Part shown: positions 10,721-20,062 of the stretch, in pieces
Numbering within the stretch: position 1 is the stretch's first letter
How the letters are laid out: each line of letters opens with the position of its first letter
Assembly (NCBI RefSeq): GCF_040869045.1
Contig: NC_090319.1
Location: forward strand, 52,920,779 to 52,984,778
Source of the DNA: Eurosta solidaginis
Lineage: Eukaryota; Arthropoda; Insecta; Diptera; Tephritidae
Direction: 5' to 3'
DNA: 64,000 nt
Translations under genes and position numbers: made by a program
Notes under the pieces: model-generated
The model's database searches: none
Seen by the model: only the letters and a program-made list of their open reading frames with translations
What the model was told of the DNA's origin: nothing

Positions 10721-11040
10721 TCCAGGGTTACCCTAGGTTCATTTTCCTACATGGTGATTTTCCTTATTTTGTCTCCATAGCTCTCAACTGAGTATGTAAT
10801 GTTCGGTTACACCCGAACTTAGCCTTCCTTACTTGTTTAATCTCGTTTTCTTCTTGATCGATGTGAATAGAATACATTTTTGCTCTCAAACCAATAAATT
10901 CCTTCATTATTAGTACAAGATTGGGAAAATACTAGTATTGAATATACCAAATTTCCATAGTCTAAGCAAATTTCCTAATAATTTAATGGCGATTCAATTG
11001 AAACAAGTGTCAACTCTGTACAATAAACCGATACATATTA

Positions 11041-11076
11041 GTGTGTGTGGGGGGGGAGGGGGGGGGGGGGCTTGGG
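11041..11076 (+). repeat. Poly-G tract
   Basis: GTGTGTGT leading into runs of 7 and then 12 G with one intervening A, then GGGG. Intramolecular G-quadruplex formation is plausible. The surrounding DNA from 10840 to 11600 has no gene I can support; it also holds a short TA repeat near 11320 and a duplicated 'taagctttttcttat' (about 11391 and 11410). Confidence 0.8.
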
Positions 11077-11599
11077 GAGCGGTCGCTCAATTAGAAATTA
11101 TGGGACTCTTTAAAACGGCTCGGGTGAAGTCTAGGACTCATTAGAAATATGAGGAGATATTTAAAAATTTGCAGCCCTTTAAAAATGTAGGGCCCCCATT
11201 TAACGATCCTCATTTTTTTACTCAAAAGATGTCCAACTTATATACATTGAGACAAGTAGCCCTTATCTAAATGTATATGGATGGGTGTGTCTATGTCGGT
11301 ATGTATTTTGCGGTTTCTTGATATATATATATATAATTTATATGCTGTCATGTTTACGACAAAGCTCTACTAAAGGTAAAAAGCTCTAAGCTTTTTCTTA
11401 TACACCACTAAGCTTTTTCTTATGCGCCACCTAGCTGAAGTTAGCCAGAACACAAACCGGAACCGGAAGATCAGTCACAACACAAACCGAAAGCTCTAAA
11501 CTTAAGAACGTGTGCGCCTAAAAGTAGGCAACGAAATTGTTTTATTGTATATATATCTGTGTCGGTGTGTATATACTTTTCCTTTCTCATTATTCCTTT

Positions 11600-11880
11600 C
11601 TCCATTTGGGCTAGAACCCGCATTTACATACTACTTGGATATTGAATCCATTAATGAGCCCTCCCTGATATAATCTGTGCCATTTCGCCAATCACTCTTG
11701 ATTTGGTGAACTCCTATATCTTCCCCAATTCCACTTTGGAAGCCCGGATCGGCACGAAACCTTAAAAATATACAGATCTCTTCTCTGTTGGAAATCGCCC
11801 CACCCTTTCTTTCACTACTTTCACCAAGGAAATAGTTTGTCAGCCAGTCTACGTGCTCAAAATCAAACCGGTACATTTTT
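11600..11880 (-). pseudogene. PIF/Harbinger transposase fragment
   Basis: Minus-strand frame beginning MYRFDFEHVDWLTNYFLGES, then RGGAISN-type and FLRFRADPGFQSGIGEDIGV segments ending in a HQ motif. This matches the N-terminal helical region of HARBI1-like nucleases (WLT-x2-FLGE ... ALS-x3-K-x3-FLR ... DPGFQ-x2-VGEDIGV-x-Q-ST). After the HQ the frame drifts, and the catalytic DDE region is absent. It is a truncated transposase remnant and no inverted repeat could be assigned to it. Confidence 0.7.
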
Positions 11881-11959
11881 TTATATTCGCTTTGAATAGC
11901 GGTTTTTCTTGATTTATAAGTTTTTTTTATCTAAGAGGAACAAAATATTCGACCATCTT

Positions 11960-12225
11960 TATACTTGTAAGCACGCAAGAGTCAACTAAAAGGCAGTCTC
12001 ATCTTTTTGTGAGATCGATCTCAAAAAAGTGAGCAACTTCTTGCTTTTATGCATACCAAAGTGGGCTCTAACTCACGAACATTTCATGACTTGAGTTCAA
12101 ACTCGACATGTGAGATCTATCTCACACGCCGAGTAAAAGCAAGCGAGTTCAACAATTTTTATGCATACCAAACCTACCTTTTACTCGAAAACTCGAGTCT
12201 GAGCAAATGCTGGCTTATTATGCAT
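11960..12225. other. Short-repeat stretch without a gene
   Basis: Contains repeated GAGATC(T/G)ATCTCA and ACTCGA / 'tatgcatacca' motifs in direct and inverted orientation (about 12011-12220). Probably a degenerate MITE; no boundaries or coding sequence can be given. Confidence 0.35.
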
Positions 12226-12946
12226 AAGGCCCATTGTTCTCAAGACTCTTCTTGAGTTGAAACCGAATTTTTCTCCGGGGCCAGATGGTGTTCCTGGTTG
12301 TACGCTAAAGTTCTGCGCTGTCAATTTATCCAAACCGTTGCTTAAATTATTTACACTATCTCTGGTATCTTCTCTATTCCCTTCAATTTGGAAGCAATCA
12401 GTTATTATTCCCTTACATATAAAAGGTGGTAAGTCCAATATTGAGAACTACAGGGGCATAGCTAAACTTTCGGCTATTCCAAAAATGTTTCAAAAGATCA
12501 TCACCTGCCAAATTCAATATATATGTAGTTCTTTATTATCACCCAGCCAACATGGTTTTGTTCGCAGAAGATCTACCACAACCAACTTGTTTGAGTTCAC
12601 TTCTCTAGTCATGGATGGATTCTTGTCCAATAAGCAAACCGATGTTATTTATACTGACTTCAGCAAAGCATTTGACTCTGTTAATCATGAGTTTTTAACT
12701 CATAAACTTGACTTACTGGGTTTTCCGAAGAATTTATTACTTTGGCTTCGCAGCTATCTTGTAAATCGAACTCAGTGAGTTATGTTCAACAACAGTCCCT
12801 CTGAGTTGATAGAAGTAACTTCTGGTGTACGTCAGGGTAGCCATTTGGGTCCATTACTTTTTACTGTCTTCAAAATGAATTACCTAAGGTTATTTCGTAT
12901 TCCCAAGCTCTAATGTATGCAGATGATGTAGAACTATACTATAGAT
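12226..12946 (+). pseudogene. Jockey-like non-LTR reverse transcriptase, 5' fragment
   Basis: Reverse transcriptase finger and palm motifs in order: SPGPDGVPG, ENYRGIAKLSAIPKMFQKII, QHGFVRRRSTTTNL, YTDFSKAFDSVNHEFL, then GVRQGSHLGPLLF and YADD. One in-frame stop lies after the SYLVNRTQ block (12776-12778) and a frameshift lies near 12878. No endonuclease or ORF1 is visible upstream, so the copy is 5'-truncated. It is broken at 12946 by the 7.1-kb insert and resumes at 20063. Motifs fit the Jockey clade or a close relative. Confidence 0.85.
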
Positions 12947-13229
12947 CGTCGCTGCGCTCACAAAAACAGTTATGTATTTTTCACTAACTTTTCAGGAGAT
13001 CAAAAAAACTTATTTCTGGTTTCCATTTGCAAAATTTTGCAAATGTCGTATTTCTTAAATATATTATCGAAAGTATGTTATTGACGTGGGAAGGAAAAAA
13101 TCATGTTTTTTAACCCATTACGACGTGATAAATATTTGCGCCGTTTTATAGCACATAGCTGCTTTCAAACATGATTCAAATTTGCTTTTGGCGGTAAGGA
13201 AATGCATGAAATTTTTGCCGTTATTCCTT

Positions 13230-14041
13230 ATAATGCTTACGGAGATTACCCCTTAAGACCCTGGGAGGTGTAGGTTCATCAATCAGATGCCTGTTGGGAT
13301 GCCCAGGATTCTGGGTATTCAACAGACACTGTTTGTTTAGCATTTCATTTCTCTCCTACTCCCTGAGTACTCTCGCCTCATTGTGTACGTGGTGTTCTGG
13401 GGACATAAGAAGACAACCCGTCCGTAGCGGTTCTGAGGGGAGTATTTTGGCAGGCCTGTATTTTCTTCCAGTGAGTAATCTTTAGGCTTGGCGACCATAT
13501 CGGGGACGCGTAGCATGCAATCGGCCGGCCAATTGCTTTGTATTAGTAATGAGCGTTTCTTCTTTGGTTTTACCCCAAGTGCTGCCGGAAAGAGATTTGA
13601 GGATTTTATTAGGGCTCTGGGTTTTCCGTAAAATTGCGGTTGCATGCTCTCCAAAATGTAGATCCTGATCGAACGTCACACCCATGATTTTAGGGTGTAG
13701 GGCAGTCGGCATTTCCGCTCCTGCGATCTATTCCGTAGACGTTATGTCCAGAGCAGGTCTGCAGAGCAGATCTTGCTATGTGTTTGGTCTGTTGGATCGC
13801 TGCAATGCGGATGTCATGCCGCTTCATTAAATCAACTATCTCCGTGATCTTCCCAGTTAACCCATTACAGTTTAACTGCAGAATTTGAAGTGCAACGGGG
13901 TGACTACGATAGGTGACTACGTCTGGGTTGACGGAGGCCAGGACGCAATTTCTGTTGTGGTCCTGGCACTGGACGTCCCTGGGTGAGCATTTGTGTACCC
14001 GGTGTATTGGGGTTTGCGGCCCGCGGATATAGCAAACATAT
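13230..14041 (-). pseudogene. Loa-like non-LTR retrotransposon, 3' part
   Basis: Read from 14041 downward: an endonuclease N-terminus (LQILQLNCNGLTGKITEIVD ... HDIRIAAIQQTK) that jumps after about 13740 directly to the C-terminal thumb of a reverse transcriptase (KIMGVTFDQDLHF, NKILKSLSGSTWGK) and then, in shifted frames, to a tail with GHPNRHLIDEP and a stop near 13230. Most of the endonuclease and the catalytic palm are therefore deleted. The motifs are those of Loa/Jockey-superfamily elements. Continuous with 19140-19759 before the gypsy insertion. Confidence 0.75.
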
Positions 14042-14711
14042 TGTTACGAATATTAGCAAAACTAAGGAGTGCTGCCAGCTCTAAGCCGATCTAAGCAGTG
14101 ACGTGAATGCACATCAATAATTCAATCATTATGTATCTACATAAACGAATCAATAATTGCGTCTACACATATGTACACATTCCGACGAGCAACATTTACA
14201 TACAAGGCAGCGAGAGATGAGATGTCACACACCGATGAATTTACTTATACGCTTATGTGTGTGCGGGAGACTGTAAACTACAAACACATGCATATACCTT
14301 ATCTGAGTTGTCACAAGAGAGAGCAATAATTTGTGCACGTAGTTGTGGCTGGCGATTTTGTAGCCGAAACAACTAGTAACTTCTGGAAATCGAAGAGCCT
14401 AGAAGTATGCAGCGTAAACTATAAAAGCGGCGCCAGCGAGTAAGAAGGAATTCAGTTTGATTTGAATTGTCAAGCAGTTACGAGTAAGACGATATCTAGC
14501 GAGCAATAGCACTATTATTTTGAAAGTCAGTTTCCTTTAAGATATCAGTTTGGTTATTAAGCTATTCGTTGCACAGTTTGAGTGTTATTGTGAAGTACTT
14601 AATAAAGGCCATTTTTCCATCATTCAATATTGGAGTTATTTATTCAACAGTTTAGTGATTCGAACTTAGCAGAGGATTGCAAATAAGAGGATTTGCAGAA
14701 AATTCGTTACA
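14042..14711 (+). repeat. Gypsy 5' LTR
   Basis: 670 bp, starting TGTTACGAA and ending TTCGTTACA, with 4-bp flanking duplication ATAT (14038-14041 and 19140-19143). I see no difference from the 3' LTR at 18470-19139. It contains a TATA box and a polyadenylation signal. It splits the Loa-like coding sequence: the protein frame reads on from 19140 to 14041 once the element is removed. Confidence 0.95.
14420..14427 (+). promoter_or_regulatory. LTR TATA box
   Basis: TATAAAAG inside the 5' LTR, about 290 bp before the LTR end. An AATAAA follows at 14601-14606 (19029-19034 in the 3' LTR), so the U3-R-U5 order is plausible with transcription starting near 14450. Confidence 0.65.
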
Positions 14712-14712
14712 A

Positions 14713-14730
14713 TTGGTGTCAGAAGAGGAA
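14713..14730 (+). promoter_or_regulatory. Putative primer binding site
   Basis: TTGGTGTCAGAAGAGG lies one base beyond the 5' LTR, where the tRNA primer of reverse transcription anneals. The TGG start fits a tRNA 3' CCA end. I cannot assign the tRNA. Confidence 0.6.
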
Positions 14731-14762
14731 TTGTTGAATAAATTCTAGAGGACAACAAGGAC

Positions 14763-16133
14763 ATGGCAAAGTTAAGTGAATTGAAGATCCCGCAACTGAA
14801 GAAGGAGTTGGAGAGCCGTGGATTGAATACAAGCGGCGTTAAACTCGAACTTCAGGCACGGCTACGAGAAGCAATGGAAGCAGAAGGAATTGATGTGGAA
14901 GAGCATGTCTTTCATCTTGATGGCGAGGAGACAACAAAAATTGAAGAGAAGAACGAAACATCGCAGACGGTTACCAGTACAGACTTGAACATGATTTTAG
15001 CTGCAATATCTGCTCAAACATCGACAGTGTCATCTCAACTGGCAGAACAGCAGACATATATGGAATCGCAGGAGAACCGTATAACATCCAAGATGGAAGA
15101 ACAGAAGACATATATGGCATCACAACTAGAATCGCAGGAGACACGTATAACATCCAAGATGGAAGAACAGAAGACATATTTGGCATCTCAACTGGAAGCG
15201 CAAGAGGCACGTATATCTGAAATGTCGGCACAAATTTCGGAACAGGTATCAGCGCAGCTCTTTGTGAAACTGGAAGAGCAGGATGCAAAAATTTTACAAC
15301 TCGAGGACAAAATTGATGCCGAAATAGAAGCGTTAAAAGGTCGTATGGAGCAGTTACAACTAAACCGCCCAGCTGTTTCAGCGAGTAATCCAAAGGTAAA
15401 GACACCATCCTTTGACGGTTCTGTTCCTTTTCAGGTCTTTAAGCTACAGTTTGAGAAGACCGCAGCAGTGAACCAATGGAATGCTGAAGATAAAGTTGCA
15501 GCTCTGTTCGTGGCACTGAAAGGGCCTGCCGCGGAAATCTTACAGACCATCCCAGAGTACGAGCGGAACCACTACGAAACATTGATGAGCGCTTTAGAGA
15601 GACGTTACGGAAGCGAGCATAGGAAACAGATATTCCAAATTGAGTTGCAAAACCGCTACCAAAAAGCAAATGAAACATTGCAGGAGTTTGCTTCAGATAT
15701 TGAAAGATTGGCTCATCTTGCAAATGCGGACGCACCCGTGGAATACACTGAAAGGGTAAAAATCCAGAGTTTCATAAATGGCATACGGGATGTGGAAACG
15801 AAGCGAGCTACATACGCAAACCCAAAGCTGACATTTTCTGAAACGGTATCACATGCATTGACTCAGGAAACGGCCTCACTATTGAGTAAACCAGCATACA
15901 AAGCTCATCGTGTAGAAGTGGAAAGACCAGATTGGGTAGACACTATTTTGGAAGCACTGAAGGGATCACAACAGAAAAATGCCGGAGTTATTAAATGTTT
16001 CAAGTGCGGCAACCCAGGTCATATTGCACGACATTGCAGCAGCGGTGCCAATAGCTCCAACAATGTGGGTGGTCGTAAACGCAGAGCAGAAGGTGATGAG
16101 CAAATATCCAAGACCACTCAATCGTTAAACTAA
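14763..16133 (+). CDS. gag: Gypsy Gag with SAP domain and zinc knuckle
   Basis: 456 residues. Residues 5-38 (LSELKIPQLKKELESRGLNT ... LQARLREAM) form a SAP-type helix-extended-helix motif, expected to bind nucleic acid. Residues about 75-200 are a Gln/Glu-rich coiled coil with an internal repeat (KMEEQKTYMASQLE and variants). Residues about 215-375 match the retrotransposon Gag capsid region (FDGSVPFQVFKLQFE, WNAEDKVAALFVALKGPAAE). A single CX2CX4HX4C zinc knuckle (CFKCGNPGHIARHC) lies near residue 420. The frame is intact. The ATG is the first after the primer site and is 51 bp from it. A slippery heptamer ends exactly at the stop, giving access to pol. Confidence 0.93.
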   Translation: MAKLSELKIPQLKKELESRGLNTSGVKLELQARLREAMEAEGIDVEEHVFHLDGEETTKIEEKNETSQTVTSTDLNMILAAISAQTSTVSSQLAEQQTYMESQENRITSKMEEQKTYMASQLESQETRITSKMEEQKTYLASQLEAQEARISEMSAQISEQVSAQLFVKLEEQDAKILQLEDKIDAEIEALKGRMEQLQLNRPAVSASNPKVKTPSFDGSVPFQVFKLQFEKTAAVNQWNAEDKVAALFVALKGPAAEILQTIPEYERNHYETLMSALERRYGSEHRKQIFQIELQNRYQKANETLQEFASDIERLAHLANADAPVEYTERVKIQSFINGIRDVETKRATYANPKLTFSETVSHALTQETASLLSKPAYKAHRVEVERPDWVDTILEALKGSQQKNAGVIKCFKCGNPGHIARHCSSGANSSNNVGGRKRRAEGDEQISKTTQSLN

Positions 16134-16166
16134 ATCGAGTCAGCCGCAAGGGGCGACAGCTGGCTC
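16124..16166 (+). promoter_or_regulatory. Gag-Pol -1 ribosomal frameshift signal
   Basis: Heptamer G-TTA-AAC (16124-16130), phased so that TTA and AAC are the last two gag codons, followed immediately by the gag stop TAA (16131-16133). After a 6-nt spacer, GAGTCAGC (16137-16144) can pair with GCTGGCTC (16159-16166) as an 8-bp stem with one G-U pair and a 14-nt loop. The pol frame is -1 relative to gag and is open from 16130. Position, phase, spacer and stem all fit a programmed -1 shift. Confidence 0.75.
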
Positions 16167-17159
16167 CCGCAATTGAATGCCCCATAATCTCTATCTCGCA
16201 GATTGGAAGAAGATCGAGCAACCTTACTGTTGGAGGACATGTGGACGGAAAGGAACGGTTATTGACTGTAGATACGGGTGCATCTCATTCCATCATTCGA
16301 GCGGATTTAGTCAACAAAAAGATAAGACCATTGCTTGGAGCAAGATTACGTACAGCCACGGGAGAGGACACCCAGGTAATTGGAGAAGTAGAATGTGAAG
16401 TCGCAATTGGGAACGTCATGGTAGTACACAATTTTATAGTGGCAGAAATTGTTGATGAAATCATAATTGGAGTGGACTTCTTAATCGACCAGGGCATCAA
16501 GATCGACATGCAAAGCAAGACGATGCGATATAAAAACATGGATGTACCACTTAATTTCGGCTACGAGAGAGGCTACAGCAGTAAACGAGTGCTGGTGGAA
16601 GAGAGTCAGCAAATACCACCAAAATCCGAAGCAGTCATCTGGGCAAAGGTTGATGGAGATTGTGGGACAAACAAATTGTGGGTTGTCGAAGCAGCAAACA
16701 AATCAGCACTAAACATACTTGTAGGAAAAACCCTGGCTATGACAAAACAAGATGGACGTATTCCGGTAAGAGTACTCAATGAGTTCAAGTCACCACTCAA
16801 ACTGACTAAAGGAGCTATTTTGGGAAGATGCCAAGAGGCTGAAGTGGTTATTAACTGTGAACAGCTCCAGGAACACGTTTCAGCTAGTAATACTGATCTT
16901 TCAAATGACATCACGGCATGGATGCAGGGACTAGAGGAAGCATATCAGAGTAAGGCAAAACAACTGCTCCTAAAGTACGCGAACATATTTGACCAGGATG
17001 ATTCTAAACCAGGCCGCACCAACGTTGTGAAACATCAAATTGACACTGGAGATGCGAGACCGATCCGTCAAGCTCCACGTAGTGTTCCACTGGCGAAGCG
17101 GGAAGTTGTGAGTCAAATCATTCAAGAAATGAACGACAGCGGCGTCATCGAACCATCAG
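16130..17159 (+). CDS. pol: Gypsy Pol: protease and start of reverse transcriptase
   Basis: Entered by -1 frameshift. The aspartic protease has its active site in LLTVDTGASHSII (about 16262-16300) and a second conserved region IIGVDFLIDQGI. A linker follows, then the N-terminal end of reverse transcriptase (HQIDTGDARPIRQAPRSVPL ... SGVIEPSA). At about 17160 the sequence jumps to the end of the RNase H/connection region in a different frame, so the whole catalytic palm (the YxDD region) and most of RNase H are missing. The open frame continues to 17323 as out-of-frame nonsense. This copy cannot supply its own reverse transcriptase. Confidence 0.88.
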
Positions 17160-18458
17160 CTAGAAGATACAGGTCTGTCATATGTTATGCAAGGGCTCGA
17201 ACGAAACGAAAGACCAAGCAGAGAGGATATGTCAGCAGAGAGTCCCATTGCGAAGTCATATTGGGCACAGTGGAACAGTTTGGAATTGATATCCGGTTGC
17301 TTGCATCGAGTATGGGAGAGTGAGGATGGTCAGTGCAAGAAGAAACTTATAGTTGTTCCCAGAAAGAGGATTCCTGACGTGCTCAGCGAGTTGCACAATG
17401 GTCCAAGTGGAGGCCATCTTGGAATCACGAAGACACTCGAGAAAATTAAGCAGAGATTCTATTGGGTTGGTTGCCGTCAGTCGGTCACCGAGTGGATTGC
17501 CAATTGCGAGGTATGCAACAGAGCGAAAGGGCCCAAAACCCGAAGTCGTGGCCAGATGAAGCAGTATATTTCAGGTGCACCATTTGAAAGGATCGCCATG
17601 GATGTCGCAGGTCCATTTCCTACTAGCAACCGCGGAAACAAATACGTACTGGTGGTTATGGATTATTTCAGTAAATGGCCAGAGGTATACCCAATCCCAA
17701 ACCAAGAAGCAGAAACAGTAGCAGAAGTGGTTAAAAACGAATGGGTTGCAAGGTATGGTGTACCAATGGAGTTACATTCTGACCAAGGCAGGAATTTTGA
17801 ATCAGCTGTGTTCCAAGAACTGTGCAAGAAGTTGGGCATTCGAAAAACACGGACAACTGCATTGCATCCTCAGTCCGATGGTATGGTGGAACGTTTCAAT
17901 AGAACATTGGAGGAGCATTTAAGGAAAGTAGTCGACAAGTACCATAAGGACTGGGATACACACATATCATTATTCTTGATGGCCTACCGATCGGCAGTAC
18001 ATGACACAACGGGCCAAACTCCCGCAAAGGTAATTTTTGGCAATGACCTTCGACTGCCAGCTGATTTGAAGTATGGGATAGATGCCGATGCGGAGAGGAA
18101 TGTCAAGAAATCCACTGATGTCTTAGAAGAAGAGCTGAGAGAGATACACGATCTGGTAAGGCAACGAGCAAAGATTATGAGTGACAAGATGAAAGCGAGG
18201 TACGATAAAGCAATTAATTCGGAAGGGTTTCAGGAAGGAGATTTGGTGCTGCTATACAACCCACAACGAAAAAAAGGGTTGTCCCCGAAATTGCAGTGTA
18301 ACTGGGAAGGCCCATACAAAGTTGTAAAACGGATCAACGATGTAGTGTACCGCATACAAACCACTACCAAACCACGAACCAAAATGAAAGTGGTTCATTT
18401 GGAGAGATTAGCAGCGTTTAGATCGAGAGATTTGTCTGATCGGGACGATCAGACTTAG
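17160..18458 (+). CDS. pol: Gypsy integrase (Pol C-terminal part)
   Basis: Reading from the deletion junction; counting residues from ATG 17187. HHCC zinc finger H70, H77, C107, C110. Catalytic DD35E triad D139 (AMDVAGPF), D199 (HSDQGRNFE) and E235 (GMVERFNR), with 35 residues between D199 and E235. A GPY/F module (CNWEGPYKVVKR) near the C-terminus is typical of several Ty3/gypsy lineages. The frame is intact to the stop just before the polypurine tract. It normally arises by cleavage of Gag-Pol; here it is out of frame with the protease part, so it would not be translated as a normal polyprotein. Confidence 0.92.
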   Translation, partial: LEDTGLSYVMQGLERNERPSREDMSAESPIAKSYWAQWNSLELISGCLHRVWESEDGQCKKKLIVVPRKRIPDVLSELHNGPSGGHLGITKTLEKIKQRFYWVGCRQSVTEWIANCEVCNRAKGPKTRSRGQMKQYISGAPFERIAMDVAGPFPTSNRGNKYVLVVMDYFSKWPEVYPIPNQEAETVAEVVKNEWVARYGVPMELHSDQGRNFESAVFQELCKKLGIRKTRTTALHPQSDGMVERFNRTLEEHLRKVVDKYHKDWDTHISLFLMAYRSAVHDTTGQTPAKVIFGNDLRLPADLKYGIDADAERNVKKSTDVLEEELREIHDLVRQRAKIMSDKMKARYDKAINSEGFQEGDLVLLYNPQRKKGLSPKLQCNWEGPYKVVKRINDVVYRIQTTTKPRTKMKVVHLERLAAFRSRDLSDRDDQT

Positions 18459-18469
18459 GTGGAGGGCAG
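18455..18469 (+). promoter_or_regulatory. Polypurine tract
   Basis: AGGTGGAGGGCAG directly before the 3' LTR: the RNase H-resistant primer for plus-strand synthesis. It overlaps the end of the integrase frame. Confidence 0.75.
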
Positions 18470-19139
18470 TGTTACGAATATTAGCAAAACTAAGGAGTGC
18501 TGCCAGCTCTAAGCCGATCTAAGCAGTGACGTGAATGCACATCAATAATTCAATCATTATGTATCTACATAAACGAATCAATAATTGCGTCTACACATAT
18601 GTACACATTCCGACGAGCAACATTTACATACAAGGCAGCGAGAGATGAGATGTCACACACCGATGAATTTACTTATACGCTTATGTGTGTGCGGGAGACT
18701 GTAAACTACAAACACATGCATATACCTTATCTGAGTTGTCACAAGAGAGAGCAATAATTTGTGCACGTAGTTGTGGCTGGCGATTTTGTAGCCGAAACAA
18801 CTAGTAACTTCTGGAAATCGAAGAGCCTAGAAGTATGCAGCGTAAACTATAAAAGCGGCGCCAGCGAGTAAGAAGGAATTCAGTTTGATTTGAATTGTCA
18901 AGCAGTTACGAGTAAGACGATATCTAGCGAGCAATAGCACTATTATTTTGAAAGTCAGTTTCCTTTAAGATATCAGTTTGGTTATTAAGCTATTCGTTGC
19001 ACAGTTTGAGTGTTATTGTGAAGTACTTAATAAAGGCCATTTTTCCATCATTCAATATTGGAGTTATTTATTCAACAGTTTAGTGATTCGAACTTAGCAG
19101 AGGATTGCAAATAAGAGGATTTGCAGAAAATTCGTTACA
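18470..19139 (+). repeat. Gypsy 3' LTR
   Basis: 670 bp, no difference seen from the 5' LTR. Ends TTCGTTACA, then the duplicated ATAT. The polyadenylation signal AATAAA is at 19029-19034. Equal LTRs mean insertion was very recent on the scale of the substitution rate. Confidence 0.95.
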
Positions 19140-19770
19140 ATATATATTCTGTGCTGGCAAATGGTGGTAGGGACTAAGAGTCTGTTTTCCTGGCCTACTC
19201 GATTGCTAGTGTCGGGCAGAGGTGAGAAGAAAACGGGGCGAGGTCTGATGCTCGGCATTGCTACCGACTCTACTACGGAGATTGTAGTTATCTGTAAGAG
19301 CGGCCGTATGAGTTGGTGGAGCGCAAGTAGCAGCGGGTACTTGCTGTGACTTGCTGAGCAGTGGGGCTGCTAGAAGGTAGTGGGGCGCTAAGGCGCAGAC
19401 TACGGGTCACCCTTGGGCGTGAACAGCAAGCAGCCACAAAAGATTTATAAATGATACGAGGACGTCGGGTTTTGGGGTCTAGAACATCCTGTCCGATGCA
19501 ACCATCCCTTGCACGTGACACACTGACAAGAGTGTGACCATCCTAAAAAGATTATTTTCCGGCAAACGCAGCAAAACCATTTCTCTGGACCGGGGTCAGG
19601 TACAGGCCCCGGATTGGGTTCGATACCCTCCCGGAGCAGGAGAATATGGCGCAGTCCCGCTGCAAGGATCTGCTGGGAGGATGAAAATTTGTGGGAGGGA
19701 CGCAAAAAATTAAGTGGGGTTACACTGAAATGACAGCCCTTGGTCGGGAAAAATCCCAAGTCGCTCCGGT
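19140..19770 (-). pseudogene. Loa-like non-LTR retrotransposon, 5' part with 2A-like motif
   Basis: Minus-strand ORF from 19759. Residues about 35-52 read HILLLREGIEPNPGP, matching the C-terminal core of 2A ribosome-skipping peptides (x-x-E-x-NPGP) after a leucine-rich lead. A Cys/His cluster follows (WFCCVCRK ... SHSCQCVTCKGWLHRTGC), resembling a truncated PHD/RING-type zinc finger. A frameshift near 19450 leads into a Pro/Ser-rich stretch (RPVFFSPLPDTSNRVGQENR) that continues across the gypsy element into the endonuclease at 14041. It marks the N-terminus of the element whose 3' part is 13230-14041. Confidence 0.7.
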
Positions 19771-20062
19771 TTATAGAACCGGCTGTAACCGGGAAGTAAG
19801 ATGGTTTGTAATTATTTTTACATTGAAACCAAAGTATTTTCGCTAGCGATTAAAAAAAATTATAAGCAAGTAAGTACATAACCGTTTTTAAGAGTACTTC
19901 CAGTACTGCGAGCACATAGCTGTTTTCGATCACTTCTAAACCAAAAGAAATATAAAAAAAACGGTATATGCAGAAATGTGGGCTCTATATAGTGATAATA
20001 AAATATGCAATAAAAAATTTTTTGAAAAAAAAAACATAACTGTTTTCGTTAGCGCAGCGACG

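Larger units (their letters stand above)
7570..10840. mobile_element. Dispersed repeat with internal tandem arrays
   Basis: Starts around 'tatataaaggaatcgagatg' and 'gccatgtccgtccgtccgtt', continues with many 'ccacgcccac' / 'gggcgtgg' motifs, and ends with a 'gttcggttacacccgaactt' tail followed by 'agccttccttacttgttt'. I recall this family as very common in tephritid genomes, but cannot name its class. It has no long ORF. Two arrays inside it are listed separately. The small minus-strand ORFs at 7796-8815 are translations of the repeat. Confidence 0.65.
14042..19139 (+). mobile_element. Ty3/gypsy retrotransposon, recent, non-autonomous
   Basis: 5098 bp with LTRs, primer site, gag, protease, integrase and polypurine tract, but lacking the reverse transcriptase core and RNase H. 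There is no env. Because LTRs are made identical at each transposition, their identity combined with the internal deletion suggests the deleted RNA was copied in trans by a full-length relative. An older related LTR family sits at 22757-24256. Confidence 0.92.
12947..20062. mobile_element. 7.1-kb insert bounded by 28-bp inverted repeats
   Basis: Left end CGTCGCTGCGCTCACAAAAA and right end the complement of CGTCGCTGCGCTAACGAAAA; the match continues to about 28 bp (through CAGTTATGT) with two mismatches. The insert interrupts one reverse transcriptase gene. The original element is only the outer parts (12947 to about 13200 and about 19770-20062); the rest is later nested retrotransposons. The ends suggest a non-autonomous DNA transposon, but no target duplication is evident and the superfamily is not assignable. 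Confidence 0.65.

Noticed and set aside
11631..11876. Functional Harbinger nuclease gene (HARBI1-like host gene)
   Set aside because: Only the N-terminal region is present; the DDE domain is absent and the frame degrades.
14971..15408. 145-codon minus-strand ORF opposite gag
   Set aside because: Antisense shadow of the repetitive Gln/Glu coiled-coil codons of gag.
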